Below, piece after piece: positions 7,516 to 16,623 of a stretch of DNA of 64,000 nucleotides (its first letter is position 1; the number at the start of each line of letters is the position of its first letter). A program made the position numbers and the translations under genes. The stretch is from Mycobacterium sp. Aquia_213 (lineage in GTDB: Bacteria; Actinomycetota; Actinomycetes; Mycobacteriales; Mycobacteriaceae): the NCBI RefSeq assembly GCF_026625985.1, contig NZ_CP113116.1, positions 4,402,001 through 4,466,000 on the forward strand. The letters are read 5' to 3'. The notes under the pieces were generated by a model, which did not search any database, was not told the DNA's origin, and saw only the letters and a list, made by a program, of their open reading frames with translations.

Positions 7516-7950
7516 ATGATCGCTCCCCTCGCTCGGCACGCAGATAACTGCGGCTTTACGCCCGACAGTTCCATCGTCCATTGCAACGGTGCCCTAATGC
7601 GCGCTCATTGCCGCGACCAGGCGACCATCGTGAAGATCACTGGCGAGATCGACGCCACCAACATCGACCGCTTCTCCGATTACATCCGCCGCTTCACTGA
7701 AGGGGCAACCGGCCTGATCGTCGACCTCAGTGGGGTTGAGTTTCTTTGCGCCAGAGGGATTTCCGTTCTAGTCAGGCTCAACAACGACTGCCATATCACG
7801 GGAACCCGGTGGGCAATTGTAGCCAGCCCAGCTGTCAGACGGCTCCTACACATAGGTGTCCTGGGCGATGTGTTGCCTACGGTTAACTCCGAGCGCCAAG
7901 CTCTCAAAGCTGTTGCTAACCAAGGGATCACTGCCCTAGCGGCGTCATAA
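7516..7950 (+). CDS. STAS-domain protein, anti-sigma factor antagonist-like
   Basis: A 144-residue protein starting at ATG, preceded by AAAAGAGAAC. Residues ~35-135 are a STAS domain: beta strands ATIVKITGEIDA and GLIVDLSGVEF, then the loop and helix LCARGISVLVRL. In classical antagonists the loop reads DSSG or DSTG and its Ser/Thr is phosphorylated by an anti-sigma kinase. Here it reads C78-A79-R80-G81, so that phosphosite is absent. The protein may act constitutively or by another signal. The family controls alternative sigma factors (SigF-type in mycobacteria) by binding anti-sigma factors in the cytosol. The gene is followed by two strong hairpins and so is probably monocistronic. Confidence 0.8.
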   Translation: MIAPLARHADNCGFTPDSSIVHCNGALMRAHCRDQATIVKITGEIDATNIDRFSDYIRRFTEGATGLIVDLSGVEFLCARGISVLVRLNNDCHITGTRWAIVASPAVRRLLHIGVLGDVLPTVNSERQALKAVANQGITALAAS

Positions 7951-7971
7951 TCACGAGCGTGATCGAAGGCC

Positions 7972-8026
7972 GAACCCAGCCCGCCGCTGGGTTCCCGCCC
8001 CGGTGAGCCTGAGGCTTACCGGGGCG
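7972..8026 (+). terminator. Double hairpin after STAS gene
   Basis: Two adjacent stem-loops lie 22 bases past the STAS stop. The first has 8-bp perfect arms GAACCCAG/CTGGGTTC. The second has 14-bp arms beginning CGCCCCGGT with one G-T wobble and a TGA loop. There is no long T tract, as is common for mycobacterial terminators. Confidence 0.7.
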
Positions 8027-8270
8027 GTTCGAATGAGGACTACGCGCCTTGACCGCACCACACATCCGTCGGCGGGCGCCTAAACGCCGAGAGAGCAATC
8101 TCTCACAAATCGAGCAAACACCGATCACGAGTAGAGCCGACACCGATTACGAGTAGAGTGAGCCCTGGTTGACAGTCCAGCCGGCCCGGAGCACGTCGCC
8201 CCTCCAGCGGCAGCGTGAGAGCAATCGCTCGCGACCGGGCAATTCGGTGTTTCCTCCTCGAAAGTTCACA
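8027..8270. promoter_or_regulatory. Upstream region of hydrolase-desaturase unit
   Basis: This region contains GAGAGA-GCAA-TCTCTC (8089-8104), a near copy of its core GAGCAATCGCTC about 120 bases further on, and the 22-bp-period tandem repeat annotated separately. The clustering of repeats suggests a regulated promoter for the hydrolase and desaturase genes. Confidence 0.4.
8119..8158 (+). repeat. Tandem 18-bp direct repeat, operator candidate
   Basis: CACCGATCACGAGTAGAG (8119-8136) is repeated as CACCGATTACGAGTAGAG (8141-8158), one mismatch, start-to-start spacing 22 bp, i.e. two helical turns. This places both copies on one face of the DNA, as expected for cooperative activator or repressor binding upstream of the hydrolase gene. 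Confidence 0.5.
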
Positions 8271-9302
8271 ATGCACGCGCGTCCTAAACGGACTGTCACC
8301 CGGCACTCCCCCACGCGGGAACCTGTCGGCTCGAAGGCTTCGACAGCTTCGACGGTGGAACGCCGGATGCCCCTTAACGACGGTGCGATCTCGTACACCA
8401 AGGCCGGAACCGGACCAGTGGTACTACTCATCCATGGTTTGGGCGGCACCCGCCGCACCTGGCAGCACCTAATCCCCGGCCTGGCGCGCACCCACACGGT
8501 GATCGCGCCTGATCTTCCTGGCCACGGCCTATCCGACCCGCCAGCCGGAGACTATTCGCTGGCCGCGCATGCCTGCACGATGCGTGATCTGCTGCTCACC
8601 CTGGGCCATCCTCGGGCGAACATCATCGGCCATAGCCTCGGGGGCGGTGTCGCACTCCAGCTCGCCTATCAATTCCCGGAACGCATCGAGCGCGTCGTCC
8701 TAATCAGCAGCGGCGGTCTCGGCGCCGAAGTCACACCCATGCTGCGGGCAGCGACCCTCCCCGGCGCGGACACCGTCGTCGCCGGGCTCAGCACGATCCC
8801 GGCCGCGCTCACCGAACGACTCTTCGGCGCCCTACCCGCTCTCGTCGGACACTCTGATACCCGCGTGCTCGCCGGCGCGCTGCGCGGGTTGACCGACGAC
8901 CAGCAACGACAAGCGTTTCTGCACACTGCCCGCACCGTCGTACACCGTCGGGGGCAGACGGTTGGGGTCGGCCACCAACTGGGCCTCCTTCGGGAAATCC
9001 CGTTGCTGGTCGCCTGGGGCACGAACGACAAAACCATCGCCCCGCACCACCACGATGCGTTCGCCAAACGTGTCCCCCACGCGGTGACCGCGCAGATCCC
9101 CGACGCGGGACACTATCCGCACGAAACCGCTCCGGCACAGCTACTTTCGGCGATACAAACCTTCGTCGCCGCGACCCAGCCGTTCCGATACGTCGAGAAC
9201 AGATGGGTGCAGCTGCTTTCCTCCACCGAGCTGGCTGACACCCGCCACCCCGCGACCCCGCCCAGGCATGTCGCTTCCTGCGACCACCAGGTACGGCAGT
9301 GA
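8271..9302 (+). CDS. Alpha/beta hydrolase
   Basis: Protein of 343 residues if started at MHARPKRTV; the next in-frame ATG (MPLNDGAI) would remove a basic, unconserved N-terminus and may be the true start. The fold is clear. It has the HGLGGTRRTW oxyanion loop, the nucleophile elbow GHSLGGG with its Ser, an acid in VAWGTNDKT and the catalytic His in DAGHYPHE. The closest general pattern is the haloperoxidase/BphD-like hydrolases. The substrate is unknown. It shares a TGATG stop/start with the downstream desaturase, so the two are co-translated. That hints at a substrate in fatty acid or lipid metabolism. Confidence 0.8.
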   Translation: MHARPKRTVTRHSPTREPVGSKASTASTVERRMPLNDGAISYTKAGTGPVVLLIHGLGGTRRTWQHLIPGLARTHTVIAPDLPGHGLSDPPAGDYSLAAHACTMRDLLLTLGHPRANIIGHSLGGGVALQLAYQFPERIERVVLISSGGLGAEVTPMLRAATLPGADTVVAGLSTIPAALTERLFGALPALVGHSDTRVLAGALRGLTDDQQRQAFLHTARTVVHRRGQTVGVGHQLGLLREIPLLVAWGTNDKTIAPHHHDAFAKRVPHAVTAQIPDAGHYPHETAPAQLLSAIQTFVAATQPFRYVENRWVQLLSSTELADTRHPATPPRHVASCDHQVRQ

Positions 9303-10453
9303 TGGCGATTTCAGACGTAGCCGAATACGCCCACCTGAGCGCCGCAGACGTCGAGGCGCTCGCCCTCCAATTGGACGCTATCCGTCTCGAGATCGAGGAA
9401 TCGCGCGGCGCCAGCGACAGGACCTACATCCAGCGCACCATCGCGTTTCAGCGCTGCCTCGACGTCGCCGCCCGCATCGCGATCGCGACCAGCAGAACCA
9501 GGCCCGGGTGGATGCTGGGAACGCTCGCTCTCGCAGCGGCAAAGAGCATCGAGAACATGGAACTGGCCCACAATATCGGCCACGGCCAATGGGATTGGAT
9601 GAATGACCCCGAAATCCATTCCACCACTTGGGAATGGGACATGTCGGGGCCGTCATCGCAGTGGAGGTACTCCCACAACTACCGGCATCACGTCTTCACC
9701 AACGTCGTCGGTATCGACGACGACCTTGGCTACGGCGTTCTGCGGGTCACCCGTGATCAACAATGGAAACCCAGCAATCTGATGCAACCGCTGCGCCATC
9801 TGGTGCTGGCGCTGGTTTTCGAATGGGGTGTCGCGCTGCACGGGTTCTACTCTGAACGAGATCGTGCGCAGACCGACGCCGAGAAGTCCGCTTGTGCACG
9901 GGATCTGCGCGGAAAAATGGTGCGTCAGGCGGTCAAAGACTACCTGTTGTACCCGGTGCTCGGAGGGCGGCGCTGGCGGCGCGTCCTAGTCGGGAATGCG
10001 CTGGCCAACACGCTACGCAACCTTTGGGCATATGCGGTGATCTGCTGCGGTCACTTCGCCGACGGAGCCGAGAAGTTCACCCCTGAGACCCTGGAAGGCG
10101 AGACCAAGCCGCACTGGTATCTACGACAAATGTTGGGCAGCGCCAACTTTCACGCTGGACCGGTGCTCGCGTTCATGAGTGGAAACCTCTGCTACCAGAT
10201 CGAACATCATCTCTTCCCCGATCTGCCCAGCAATCGCTACGCTCAAATCGCGAGCCAGGTGCAGGCCATCTGTGCCGCTTACGATTTGCCCTACACCACC
10301 GGCTCGCTGCCCCGGCAATATTTGCAAGTGCTGCGCACAATCGTCGAACTGGCTCTCCCCGACCGGTCTTTGCGCGCCAAATCCGATGACGCTCCCGAGA
10401 CCGCGTCCGAGGAGCAAATTCGCTGCGAATTCTCGCTGACAACCACCGTCTGA
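9302..10453 (+). CDS. DesA3-like membrane fatty acid desaturase
   Basis: A 383-residue integral membrane di-iron enzyme. Three histidine boxes are visible: HNIGHGQ, HNYRHH and the C-terminal QIEHH, followed by LFPDLPSNRY. This is the signature of acyl-lipid/acyl-CoA desaturases such as mycobacterial DesA3, which makes oleoyl-CoA from stearoyl-CoA. Hydrophobic helices lie near residues 70-90, 165-185 and 235-250. The ATG overlaps the stop of the hydrolase gene. The oxidoreductase that usually accompanies DesA3 is not in the neighbourhood, so reducing power must come from elsewhere. The substrate position and chain length are not deducible. Confidence 0.85.
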   Translation: MAISDVAEYAHLSAADVEALALQLDAIRLEIEESRGASDRTYIQRTIAFQRCLDVAARIAIATSRTRPGWMLGTLALAAAKSIENMELAHNIGHGQWDWMNDPEIHSTTWEWDMSGPSSQWRYSHNYRHHVFTNVVGIDDDLGYGVLRVTRDQQWKPSNLMQPLRHLVLALVFEWGVALHGFYSERDRAQTDAEKSACARDLRGKMVRQAVKDYLLYPVLGGRRWRRVLVGNALANTLRNLWAYAVICCGHFADGAEKFTPETLEGETKPHWYLRQMLGSANFHAGPVLAFMSGNLCYQIEHHLFPDLPSNRYAQIASQVQAICAAYDLPYTTGSLPRQYLQVLRTIVELALPDRSLRAKSDDAPETASEEQIRCEFSLTTTV

Positions 10454-10457
10454 ATCG

Positions 10458-10484
10458 CCGCGACCCAGCGAGAGGCCGTCGCGG
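10458..10484. terminator. Convergent terminator hairpin
   Basis: CCGCGAC and GTCGCGG form a perfect 7-bp stem in the 40-base gap between two converging genes, followed by a G run. It could serve either direction. Confidence 0.45.
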
Positions 10485-10493
10485 GGGGCGCCC

Positions 10494-11681
10494 TTAAAGC
10501 TTGTCGAGTCGGGGAAAAAGGATTTCCTGCGCCAAGAGCTGCAGAGCGGCTGCGATCGGAATAGCAACGAGAGCTCCGACAATCCCCAGTAGTGAGCCAC
10601 CGATCAAGGCGGCCACCACCGTCATGAGCGCCGATACCTTGACCGCTCGCCCGATGATCTTGGGCACCAAGAGATAGTCCTCGGCGAGGCGGAACACCAC
10701 GAAGAACACGATGGTTCCGACACACACCGGAAGTGACATAGTGAGCGCGACGGCCGCGACGACGACACCGGCGATGGTCGACCCGACGACCGGGATCAAG
10801 TCGAAGACGGCCACAAAGATGCCCAGCAACAGCGGGTAGGGAACTGAAAAGGCCATCAGCCAAATGAAGGTGGCGACCCCGGCGATGATCGAGATCAACA
10901 CGTTGCCTAGGACGTAGGCGCCCACCTTGGCGAAGACCTCGTCGCCGATGAGGATGGCGCGGGGTCGCCGGCTGTGTGGCACCAGCCGGTACAGGGTGGT
11001 GCGGATGCGGGGCATGTCGACCAGGAAGTACACCGTCAACACCGCGACTATGAGTATGTCGGCAACTGCTTCGAAGACGGCGGTTCCCGCACTGACCACA
11101 TCGTTGAGGATCGACCCACCCGAGCCGTTGACGCCGTCGGTGATCCGCTGCTGCAGATGGAAGCGGTCGTTAAGCTTGCCGACCGCCGAGGAGTGGTCTT
11201 GGGCCTGCTGAACGTAGTGCGGCGCTTGGTGTATCAGCTCGCCCGCCTGTTGGGCAAGCGGAGGAATCGCGGCACCGACGAAGGCGCCCAGCAGCGCCAG
11301 GAAGATGGCGAACACAAGCGTGGTCGCCGCCCACCGCGGCAGCTTGTGGTTGACGAACCAGGAGGCGGCCGGTTCAAGACCGAGCGCAAGAAAGAACGCG
11401 ACCCCGATGAGGACCAGGATCGAGGACATGGATTCCAGGACACGGACCGCCCCGTAGGTAACGGCGACACCGGCGGCCGCTGCCATCCCGACGAAAAACG
11501 GGGATCGCCGGTCGAAGCGGCGTCCCGGCCGGCCGAGGGGCTCCTCGTCGGAACTCATTTCGGCAGCCATCGTTTCCGCCTCGGCGACGGGACCGTCCTG
11601 CTGGTGCGGTTGGGCGACCAGATCGCGATCTACCTCAGTGTCGCGGCCCTCGGTAATGAGATCGTTTTTAACTCCAGCCAT
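10494..11681 (-). CDS. AI-2E family (UPF0118) membrane protein
   Basis: A 395-residue protein. The ATG lies five bases after a GGAGG site. A charged ~60-residue cytosolic N-terminus precedes the membrane part, which has about eight hydrophobic helices. These include VAFFLALGLEPAASWFVNHK, a long amphipathic loop (residues ~160-210) and the family pattern YFLVDMPRIRTTL. The C-terminal half contains LLGIFVAVFDLIPVVGSTIA and the closing ALQLLAQEILFP. Members were named after the quorum-signal exporter TqsA; most have unknown substrates and some act as Na+/H+ antiporters. It is divergently transcribed from katE with 212 bases between starts. Confidence 0.85.
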   Translation of the reverse strand: MAGVKNDLITEGRDTEVDRDLVAQPHQQDGPVAEAETMAAEMSSDEEPLGRPGRRFDRRSPFFVGMAAAAGVAVTYGAVRVLESMSSILVLIGVAFFLALGLEPAASWFVNHKLPRWAATTLVFAIFLALLGAFVGAAIPPLAQQAGELIHQAPHYVQQAQDHSSAVGKLNDRFHLQQRITDGVNGSGGSILNDVVSAGTAVFEAVADILIVAVLTVYFLVDMPRIRTTLYRLVPHSRRPRAILIGDEVFAKVGAYVLGNVLISIIAGVATFIWLMAFSVPYPLLLGIFVAVFDLIPVVGSTIAGVVVAAVALTMSLPVCVGTIVFFVVFRLAEDYLLVPKIIGRAVKVSALMTVVAALIGGSLLGIVGALVAIPIAAALQLLAQEILFPRLDKL

Positions 11682-11800
11682 TGGCGCCTCCGCTAATCCG
11701 TCCGCCGACAAACTCCGCAGTCGCCGAGTACCCGTTTCCCGAGCGGCGAACAGGTGAGTTTCGATCGGGTGCACGTCTTGTGCTTGCGTTCCTGTTATCG

Positions 11801-11806
11801 GGGTAT
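11801..11806 (+). promoter_or_regulatory. SigF-like -10 element before katE (tentative)
   Basis: GGGTAT, the mycobacterial SigF-type -10 hexamer, occurs 87 bases before the katE start. The expected GTTT -35 box at 15-17 bases upstream is poor (GTGC at best), so this is only a weak promoter candidate. Confidence 0.25.
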
Positions 11807-11893
11807 TCGCCAACGGACGCAGAAAATTCGGATGTCCGACAGCGCGGCTACCGAATCGTCTCCTTTTCAACGCCCACATCGCCTGGAGAACGC

Positions 11894-14005
11894 ATGCCCG
11901 CACCACGTAAGCCCGACCAGTCCAGTCCAAAGGTGACCAGTCCGACCGGTGTCACCAACGGCCAGAAGCCCGACATCGATCCTCGGGCCCAGTCCGGTGA
12001 ATTCCTGACCACCGCGCAGGGCCTGCGGCTGCCCGACACCGATCACTCGTTGAAGGGCGGAGACCGCGGTCCGACGTTGTTGGAGGACTTTCATCTGCGG
12101 GAGAAGATCACCCACTTCGATCACGAGCGCATCCCGGAGCGCGTCGTGCACGCCCGCGGGGCCGCAGCGCACGGCGTGTTCGAATCGTATGGCACCGCGA
12201 AGTCGGTCACCAAAGCGGGATTCCTCGGCAAGAAGGGCACGAAAACCGATGTCTTCACCCGCTTTTCAACCGTTCTAGGTTCGCGGGGTTCGGCCGACAC
12301 GGTCCGTGACACCCGAGGGTTTGCGGTGAAGTTCTACACCGAGGAGGGCACCTTCGACCTGGTGGGCAACAACATTCCCGTTTTCTTCATCCAGGACGGT
12401 ATCAAGTTCCCTGACATCATCCACGCTGCCAAGCCTCAGTCTGATCGGGAAATCCCCCAGGCGCAGTCCGCGCATGACACCTTCTGGGACTTCGTGTCGC
12501 TGCACACCGAGGCCACCCACCACGTGTTGTGGAACATGAGCGATCGGGGTATCCCGCGCTCTTACCGGACGATGGAGGGGTTCGGAGTGCACACCTTCCG
12601 GCTCGTCAGTGCCACCGGAGAAACGAGCCTGGTGAAGTTCCACTGGAAGCCGGTCGCCGGAGTGCATTCCTTGGTGTGGGAAGAGGCGCAGATCGCCGCT
12701 GGGTGCGACCCGGACTTTCACCGCCGCGACATGGCCGACGGCATCGAGGCCGGCGCGTTCCTCGAGTTTGAGCTCGGTATCCAGGTGATGCCCGATGACG
12801 GCAGCGACAGCTTCGAAGGAATCGACCTGCTCGACCCGACCAAGCTAGTTCCTGAGGAGCTTGCCCCGGTGCAGCTGATCGGGAAGATGACCTTAAATCG
12901 CAACCCCACCAACTACTTTGCCGAAACCGAACAGGTCGCCTTCCATACCGGCAACCTGGTACCGGGTATCGAACCCACCAACGATCCGCTTATGCAGGCC
13001 CGATTGTTCTCCTACCTGGACACCCAGCTCACCCGGCTCGGCGGCCCGAACTTCGCGCAGCTGCCGATCAACCGGCCACACTGCCCGGTCAATGACATGC
13101 TCCGCGACGGGATGCACCAGACCGCCATCCACACCGGGCTGGCTCCTTACCACCCCAACAGCATCGACGGTGACGAGCCGCTGCTGGCCACCGAGAAGGA
13201 CGGCGGATATGTGTCCACCCCCCGGGTGATCAAAGGATCCGCGGTACGCGCACAGCCAGCCTCCTTCGACGACCACTTCTCTCAGGCGACGATGTTCTAC
13301 CGCAGCCTGAGCCCGATCGAACAAGCCCACGTGGTGGAGGCGTTCACCTTCGAATTGGGCAAGGTCTACGAGCGGGACATCAAAGAGCGCGAACTGCAGG
13401 TGCTGGCCAACGTCGACACAGATCTGTGCGAACAGGTGGCCGCGGGTCTGGGTTTGGCGGCCCCGAAAGGCAAGCCCGCGGAGGACGTCGTCGTTTCGCC
13501 GGCGTTGGTGCAGATACTTGCCGAGCCCGGACCGATCGATGGACGCAAAATCGGCATCATCGCCGATGCGGGCTCCGACCTCGCCGGCGTGTCGAAGGTG
13601 GTGAAGTCGGCCGCCGGGCTCGGTGTCACCGCGCTGGTGATCGCCCCCGTCGGTGGCGTCTTGAAGGCTGGTCGTCGCAGCGTCACGGTGGACCGGACGC
13701 TGTTGACGGCGCGGTCGATCGAGTTCGACGCGCTCGTCGTGGCCGACGGTACGACCGCGACCGCCGATATCAAGCTGGTTGTCCTGCTTCAGGAAGCGTT
13801 CCGGCACTGCAAGGTAATCGCGGCGTGGGGCGACGGCGTCGCAATCCTGAGCGCGGCGGGGATCACTCCGGCGGACCCCGGGATAGAGATCGCCGACACG
13901 GTTGACGCGGCCTTCACCGCCGCGCTAGCCGCCGGATTGGGACTGCACCGCGCTTGGGACCGGGCCGGCCTGGTGATGACCTCGGCCGCGCCCCCAGCCG
14001 GCTGA
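11894..14005 (+). CDS. katE: Large-subunit catalase (HPII type)
   Basis: A 703-residue cytosolic haem catalase converting hydrogen peroxide to water and oxygen. The ATG follows GGAGAACGC. The N-terminal extension, catalase core and C-terminal flavodoxin-like domain (from ~residue 535) together give the ~700-residue clade 2 architecture. Catalytic His86 (RVVHARGAAAHG), the VGNN distal Asn motif (157-160) and proximal haem ligand Tyr374 (ARLFSYLDTQ) are all present. It is followed within 80 bases by a zinc alcohol dehydrogenase in the same direction. It sits in a cluster of stress-type genes, consistent with stationary-phase or general stress control. Confidence 0.95.
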   Translation: MPAPRKPDQSSPKVTSPTGVTNGQKPDIDPRAQSGEFLTTAQGLRLPDTDHSLKGGDRGPTLLEDFHLREKITHFDHERIPERVVHARGAAAHGVFESYGTAKSVTKAGFLGKKGTKTDVFTRFSTVLGSRGSADTVRDTRGFAVKFYTEEGTFDLVGNNIPVFFIQDGIKFPDIIHAAKPQSDREIPQAQSAHDTFWDFVSLHTEATHHVLWNMSDRGIPRSYRTMEGFGVHTFRLVSATGETSLVKFHWKPVAGVHSLVWEEAQIAAGCDPDFHRRDMADGIEAGAFLEFELGIQVMPDDGSDSFEGIDLLDPTKLVPEELAPVQLIGKMTLNRNPTNYFAETEQVAFHTGNLVPGIEPTNDPLMQARLFSYLDTQLTRLGGPNFAQLPINRPHCPVNDMLRDGMHQTAIHTGLAPYHPNSIDGDEPLLATEKDGGYVSTPRVIKGSAVRAQPASFDDHFSQATMFYRSLSPIEQAHVVEAFTFELGKVYERDIKERELQVLANVDTDLCEQVAAGLGLAAPKGKPAEDVVVSPALVQILAEPGPIDGRKIGIIADAGSDLAGVSKVVKSAAGLGVTALVIAPVGGVLKAGRRSVTVDRTLLTARSIEFDALVVADGTTATADIKLVVLLQEAFRHCKVIAAWGDGVAILSAAGITPADPGIEIADTVDAAFTAALAAGLGLHRAWDRAGLVMTSAAPPAG

Positions 14006-14081
14006 GCAAGCCGGCGCGGACGCCCCGCAGAATGCTTACAGGACTTAGCAATTCACTCTGATGCCTTAGGAGACACTTGAC

Positions 14082-15263
14082 ATGAAGGCAGTCACCTGGC
14101 ACGGCAAGCGCGACGTTCGCGTAGAGACTGTGCCGGATCCGATCATCGAAGAACCCACGGACGCGATCATCGAAATCACGTCCACCAACATCTGCGGGTC
14201 CGACCTGCACCTGTACGAAGTGCTAGGCGCCTTCATGAATCCCGGCGACATCCTGGGCCACGAACCGATGGGGATCGTCCGCGAAGTGGGTCGCGATGTG
14301 AACAACCTGGCGGTCGGCGACCGGGTCGTGATCCCGTTCCAGATCTCCTGCGGCAGTTGCTATATGTGCGACCAGCAGCTCTATACCCAATGTGAGACCA
14401 CGCAGGTCCGCGACCAAGGGATGGGTGCTGCTCTATTCGGATACTCCGAGCTCTACGGCAAGGTCCCCGGCGGACAGGCCGAACTGCTTCGGGTGCCACA
14501 GGCTCAGTTCACCCACATCAAAGTGCCTGAGGGGCCGCCGGATTCGCGATACGTCTACCTGTCCGACGTCCTGCCGACCGCGTGGCAGGCCGTCGCCTAC
14601 GCCGATATCCCTGACGGCGGGTCGGTGACCGTGCTCGGTCTCGGGCCGATCGGCGACATGGCTACGCGCATCGCCGCGCGCTTGGGCTACGACGTCATCG
14701 CGGTCGACCGGGTCCCGGAACGATTGGCCCGAGCCGCGGCCCGCGGCTACCGCACCGTCGATCTGGAACAGGCCGGTGACAAGGTCGGTGACCTGATCCG
14801 CGATCTCACGCACGGCCGCGGCACCGACTCGGTGATCGACGCTGTCGGGATGGAGGCGCACGGATCACCGGTCGCCAAGCTGGCCCAACATGTGACGGGC
14901 CTGCTGCCCGACGCATTGGCAAAACCGATGATGCAGAAGGCAGGTATCGACCGCCTCGGTGCGTTGTATTCCGCGATCGACATCGTCCGCCGCGGCGGCA
15001 CGATTTCCTTGATTGGGGTGTACGGCGGAATGGCCGACCCCATACCGATGCTCACCTTGTTTGACAAGCAAATCCAGTTACGAATGGGTCAGGCCAACGT
15101 CAAGAAGTGGGTGGACGACATCATGCCGCTGCTGGTTGACGACGACCCGCTGGGTGTCGACAGCTTCGCCAGCCACACCCTGCCCTTGGCCGAGGCGTCG
15201 CACGCCTACGAGATCTTCCAGAAGAAGCAGGACGGCGCGGTCAAGATCATCCTTAAACCCTGA
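14082..15263 (+). CDS. Zinc-dependent alcohol/formaldehyde dehydrogenase
   Basis: A 393-residue medium-chain dehydrogenase, with AGGAGA about nine bases before the ATG. Catalytic zinc ligands are Cys38 (NICGSDLH) and His59/Glu60 (LGHEPMG). The structural zinc site is complete (Cys89, Cys92, Cys95, Cys103). The NAD-binding loop is GLGPIGDMATRIAARLG. The insert before the C-terminal domain resembles glutathione-independent formaldehyde dehydrogenase-like proteins. It probably oxidises an alcohol or aldehyde with NAD(P). It is likely co-transcribed with katE (76-base gap), which suggests a detoxification role. Confidence 0.85.
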   Translation: MKAVTWHGKRDVRVETVPDPIIEEPTDAIIEITSTNICGSDLHLYEVLGAFMNPGDILGHEPMGIVREVGRDVNNLAVGDRVVIPFQISCGSCYMCDQQLYTQCETTQVRDQGMGAALFGYSELYGKVPGGQAELLRVPQAQFTHIKVPEGPPDSRYVYLSDVLPTAWQAVAYADIPDGGSVTVLGLGPIGDMATRIAARLGYDVIAVDRVPERLARAAARGYRTVDLEQAGDKVGDLIRDLTHGRGTDSVIDAVGMEAHGSPVAKLAQHVTGLLPDALAKPMMQKAGIDRLGALYSAIDIVRRGGTISLIGVYGGMADPIPMLTLFDKQIQLRMGQANVKKWVDDIMPLLVDDDPLGVDSFASHTLPLAEASHAYEIFQKKQDGAVKIILKP

Positions 15264-15387
15264 GCGGGAAACGCCCTGTGCTTCAGTCGAATTCGCTCGC
15301 CTGGTGTTGTGAATTAATGTTCCCCTAAAGCCTACGCCGCCGGGATTGCCCCCAGCGTCACGGGAATCGCCATGTCAGATGTACGAA

Positions 15388-16506
15388 CTACCGGCCCGCA
15401 GCGTCGAGCTGGCCTTGGGTCGCCTGCAGCAACTCCTCCCAGGACCTCTCGAATTTCTCGACCCCGTCGTTCTCCAGCGCCAGGAACGCATCACGCAGGT
15501 CGATACCGACGGCCTCGAGGTTGTCGAACACCGACTGGGCGGCCTCGGATGTCCCGGTGACGCTATCGGCGGTAATGACTCCGTGGTCGGCGACGGCGTT
15601 AATCGTCTTCTCCGGCATGGTGTTAACGGTGTTCGGGCCGATGAGTTCGGTGACGTAGAGGGTGTCGGAGTAGTCGGGATTCTTCACACCGGTCGATGCC
15701 CACAGCGGGCGCTGCACCCGAGCTCCATCACCCTTGAGAGCTTCGTAGCGGTCGCCACCTTCAAAGACCTCTTGGTACGCGGCGTAGGCCAGTCGGGCGT
15801 TGGCCACCCCGGCTTGGCCGCGCAGCGCCACAGCCTCACTTGTGCCGATGGCTTCCAGGCGTTGGTCGATTTCGGTGTCCACCCGGGAGACGAAGAATGA
15901 TGCGACGGAGTGGATGGTGGACAGGTCGTGTCCCGCCGCTTTGGCGGTTTCCAAACCGGCCAAGTAGGCGTCCATCACGAGCTTGTGCCGCTCGACGGAG
16001 AAGATCAGCGTGACGTTGACCGAGATGCCTTGTCCGATCACGGCGGTGATCGCCGGCAGGCCGTCTTCCATCGCGGGAATTTTGATGAACAGGTTGGGCC
16101 TGTCGACGATCTTCCACAGCTCGACGGCTTGCGCGATGGTTTTGTCGGCATCGTGCGCGAGCCGCGGATCGACCTCGATGGAGACTCGGCCGTCGACACC
16201 GTCCGAGGCCTTCCATTGCGGCGTGAGCAGGTCGCATGCCGAACGCACGTCATTGGTGGTCACCGCGCGAACGGTCGCCTCGACGTCGGTGCCGTGCTTC
16301 GCCAGTTCTGAGACTTGAGCGTCATAGGCGTGACCCTGGGACAGAGCTGCCTGGAAAATCGACGGATTGGTGGTCACGCCGACGACGCATTTCGTGTCGA
16401 TCAGCTCGGCGAGGTTGCCGGACGACAATCGCTCTCGGGACAGGTCGTCCAGCCATACCGATACCCCGGCCGCGGATAGAGCGGCGAGGTTGGGGTTCTG
16501 AGTCAT
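15388..16506 (-). CDS. tal: Transaldolase
   Basis: A 372-residue enzyme of the actinobacterial transaldolase type, exchanging three-carbon units between sugar phosphates in the pentose phosphate pathway. The N-terminal pattern VWLDDLSRERL and GVTTNPSIFQ is diagnostic. The Schiff-base lysine is Lys142 in LFIKIPAME, followed by SVNVTLIFS and RPLWASTGVKNP. Length fits the family. It normally lies next to transketolase and zwf in mycobacteria. Here it stands alone between a dehydrogenase and a small surface protein, so it is probably a second, stress-associated copy. That is an inference, since the rest of the genome is not seen. Confidence 0.95.
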   Translation of the reverse strand: MTQNPNLAALSAAGVSVWLDDLSRERLSSGNLAELIDTKCVVGVTTNPSIFQAALSQGHAYDAQVSELAKHGTDVEATVRAVTTNDVRSACDLLTPQWKASDGVDGRVSIEVDPRLAHDADKTIAQAVELWKIVDRPNLFIKIPAMEDGLPAITAVIGQGISVNVTLIFSVERHKLVMDAYLAGLETAKAAGHDLSTIHSVASFFVSRVDTEIDQRLEAIGTSEAVALRGQAGVANARLAYAAYQEVFEGGDRYEALKGDGARVQRPLWASTGVKNPDYSDTLYVTELIGPNTVNTMPEKTINAVADHGVITADSVTGTSEAAQSVFDNLEAVGIDLRDAFLALENDGVEKFERSWEELLQATQGQLDAAGR

Positions 16507-16572
16507 CTTCGTTACGTGCCTTCCTAGCGACGAGAACTGTTGTATTACAGGTATTTCCGCTCAACCAGTCAA

Positions 16573-16606
16573 GCCCCCGCCAGAGCGTGACGCTGCTGGC
16601 GGGGGC
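16573..16606 (-). terminator. Strong hairpin between small surface protein and tal
   Basis: GCCCCCGCCAG and CTGGCGGGGGC make a perfect 11-bp stem around a 12-base loop. The hairpin lies just past the stop of the leftward WGxxGxxG-type gene and upstream of tal, so it should end the former transcript. Confidence 0.7.
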
Positions 16607-16623
16607 GACACTGAACGCAGGAG

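Noticed and set aside
11761..11810. Confident SigF promoter for katE
   Set aside because: The -10 GGGTAT is good but no GTTT-like -35 lies at the right distance; kept only as a weak candidate.
12893..13807. 304-codon minus-strand frame opposite katE
   Set aside because: Composition typical of antisense frames in high-GC genes; katE is complete on the other strand.
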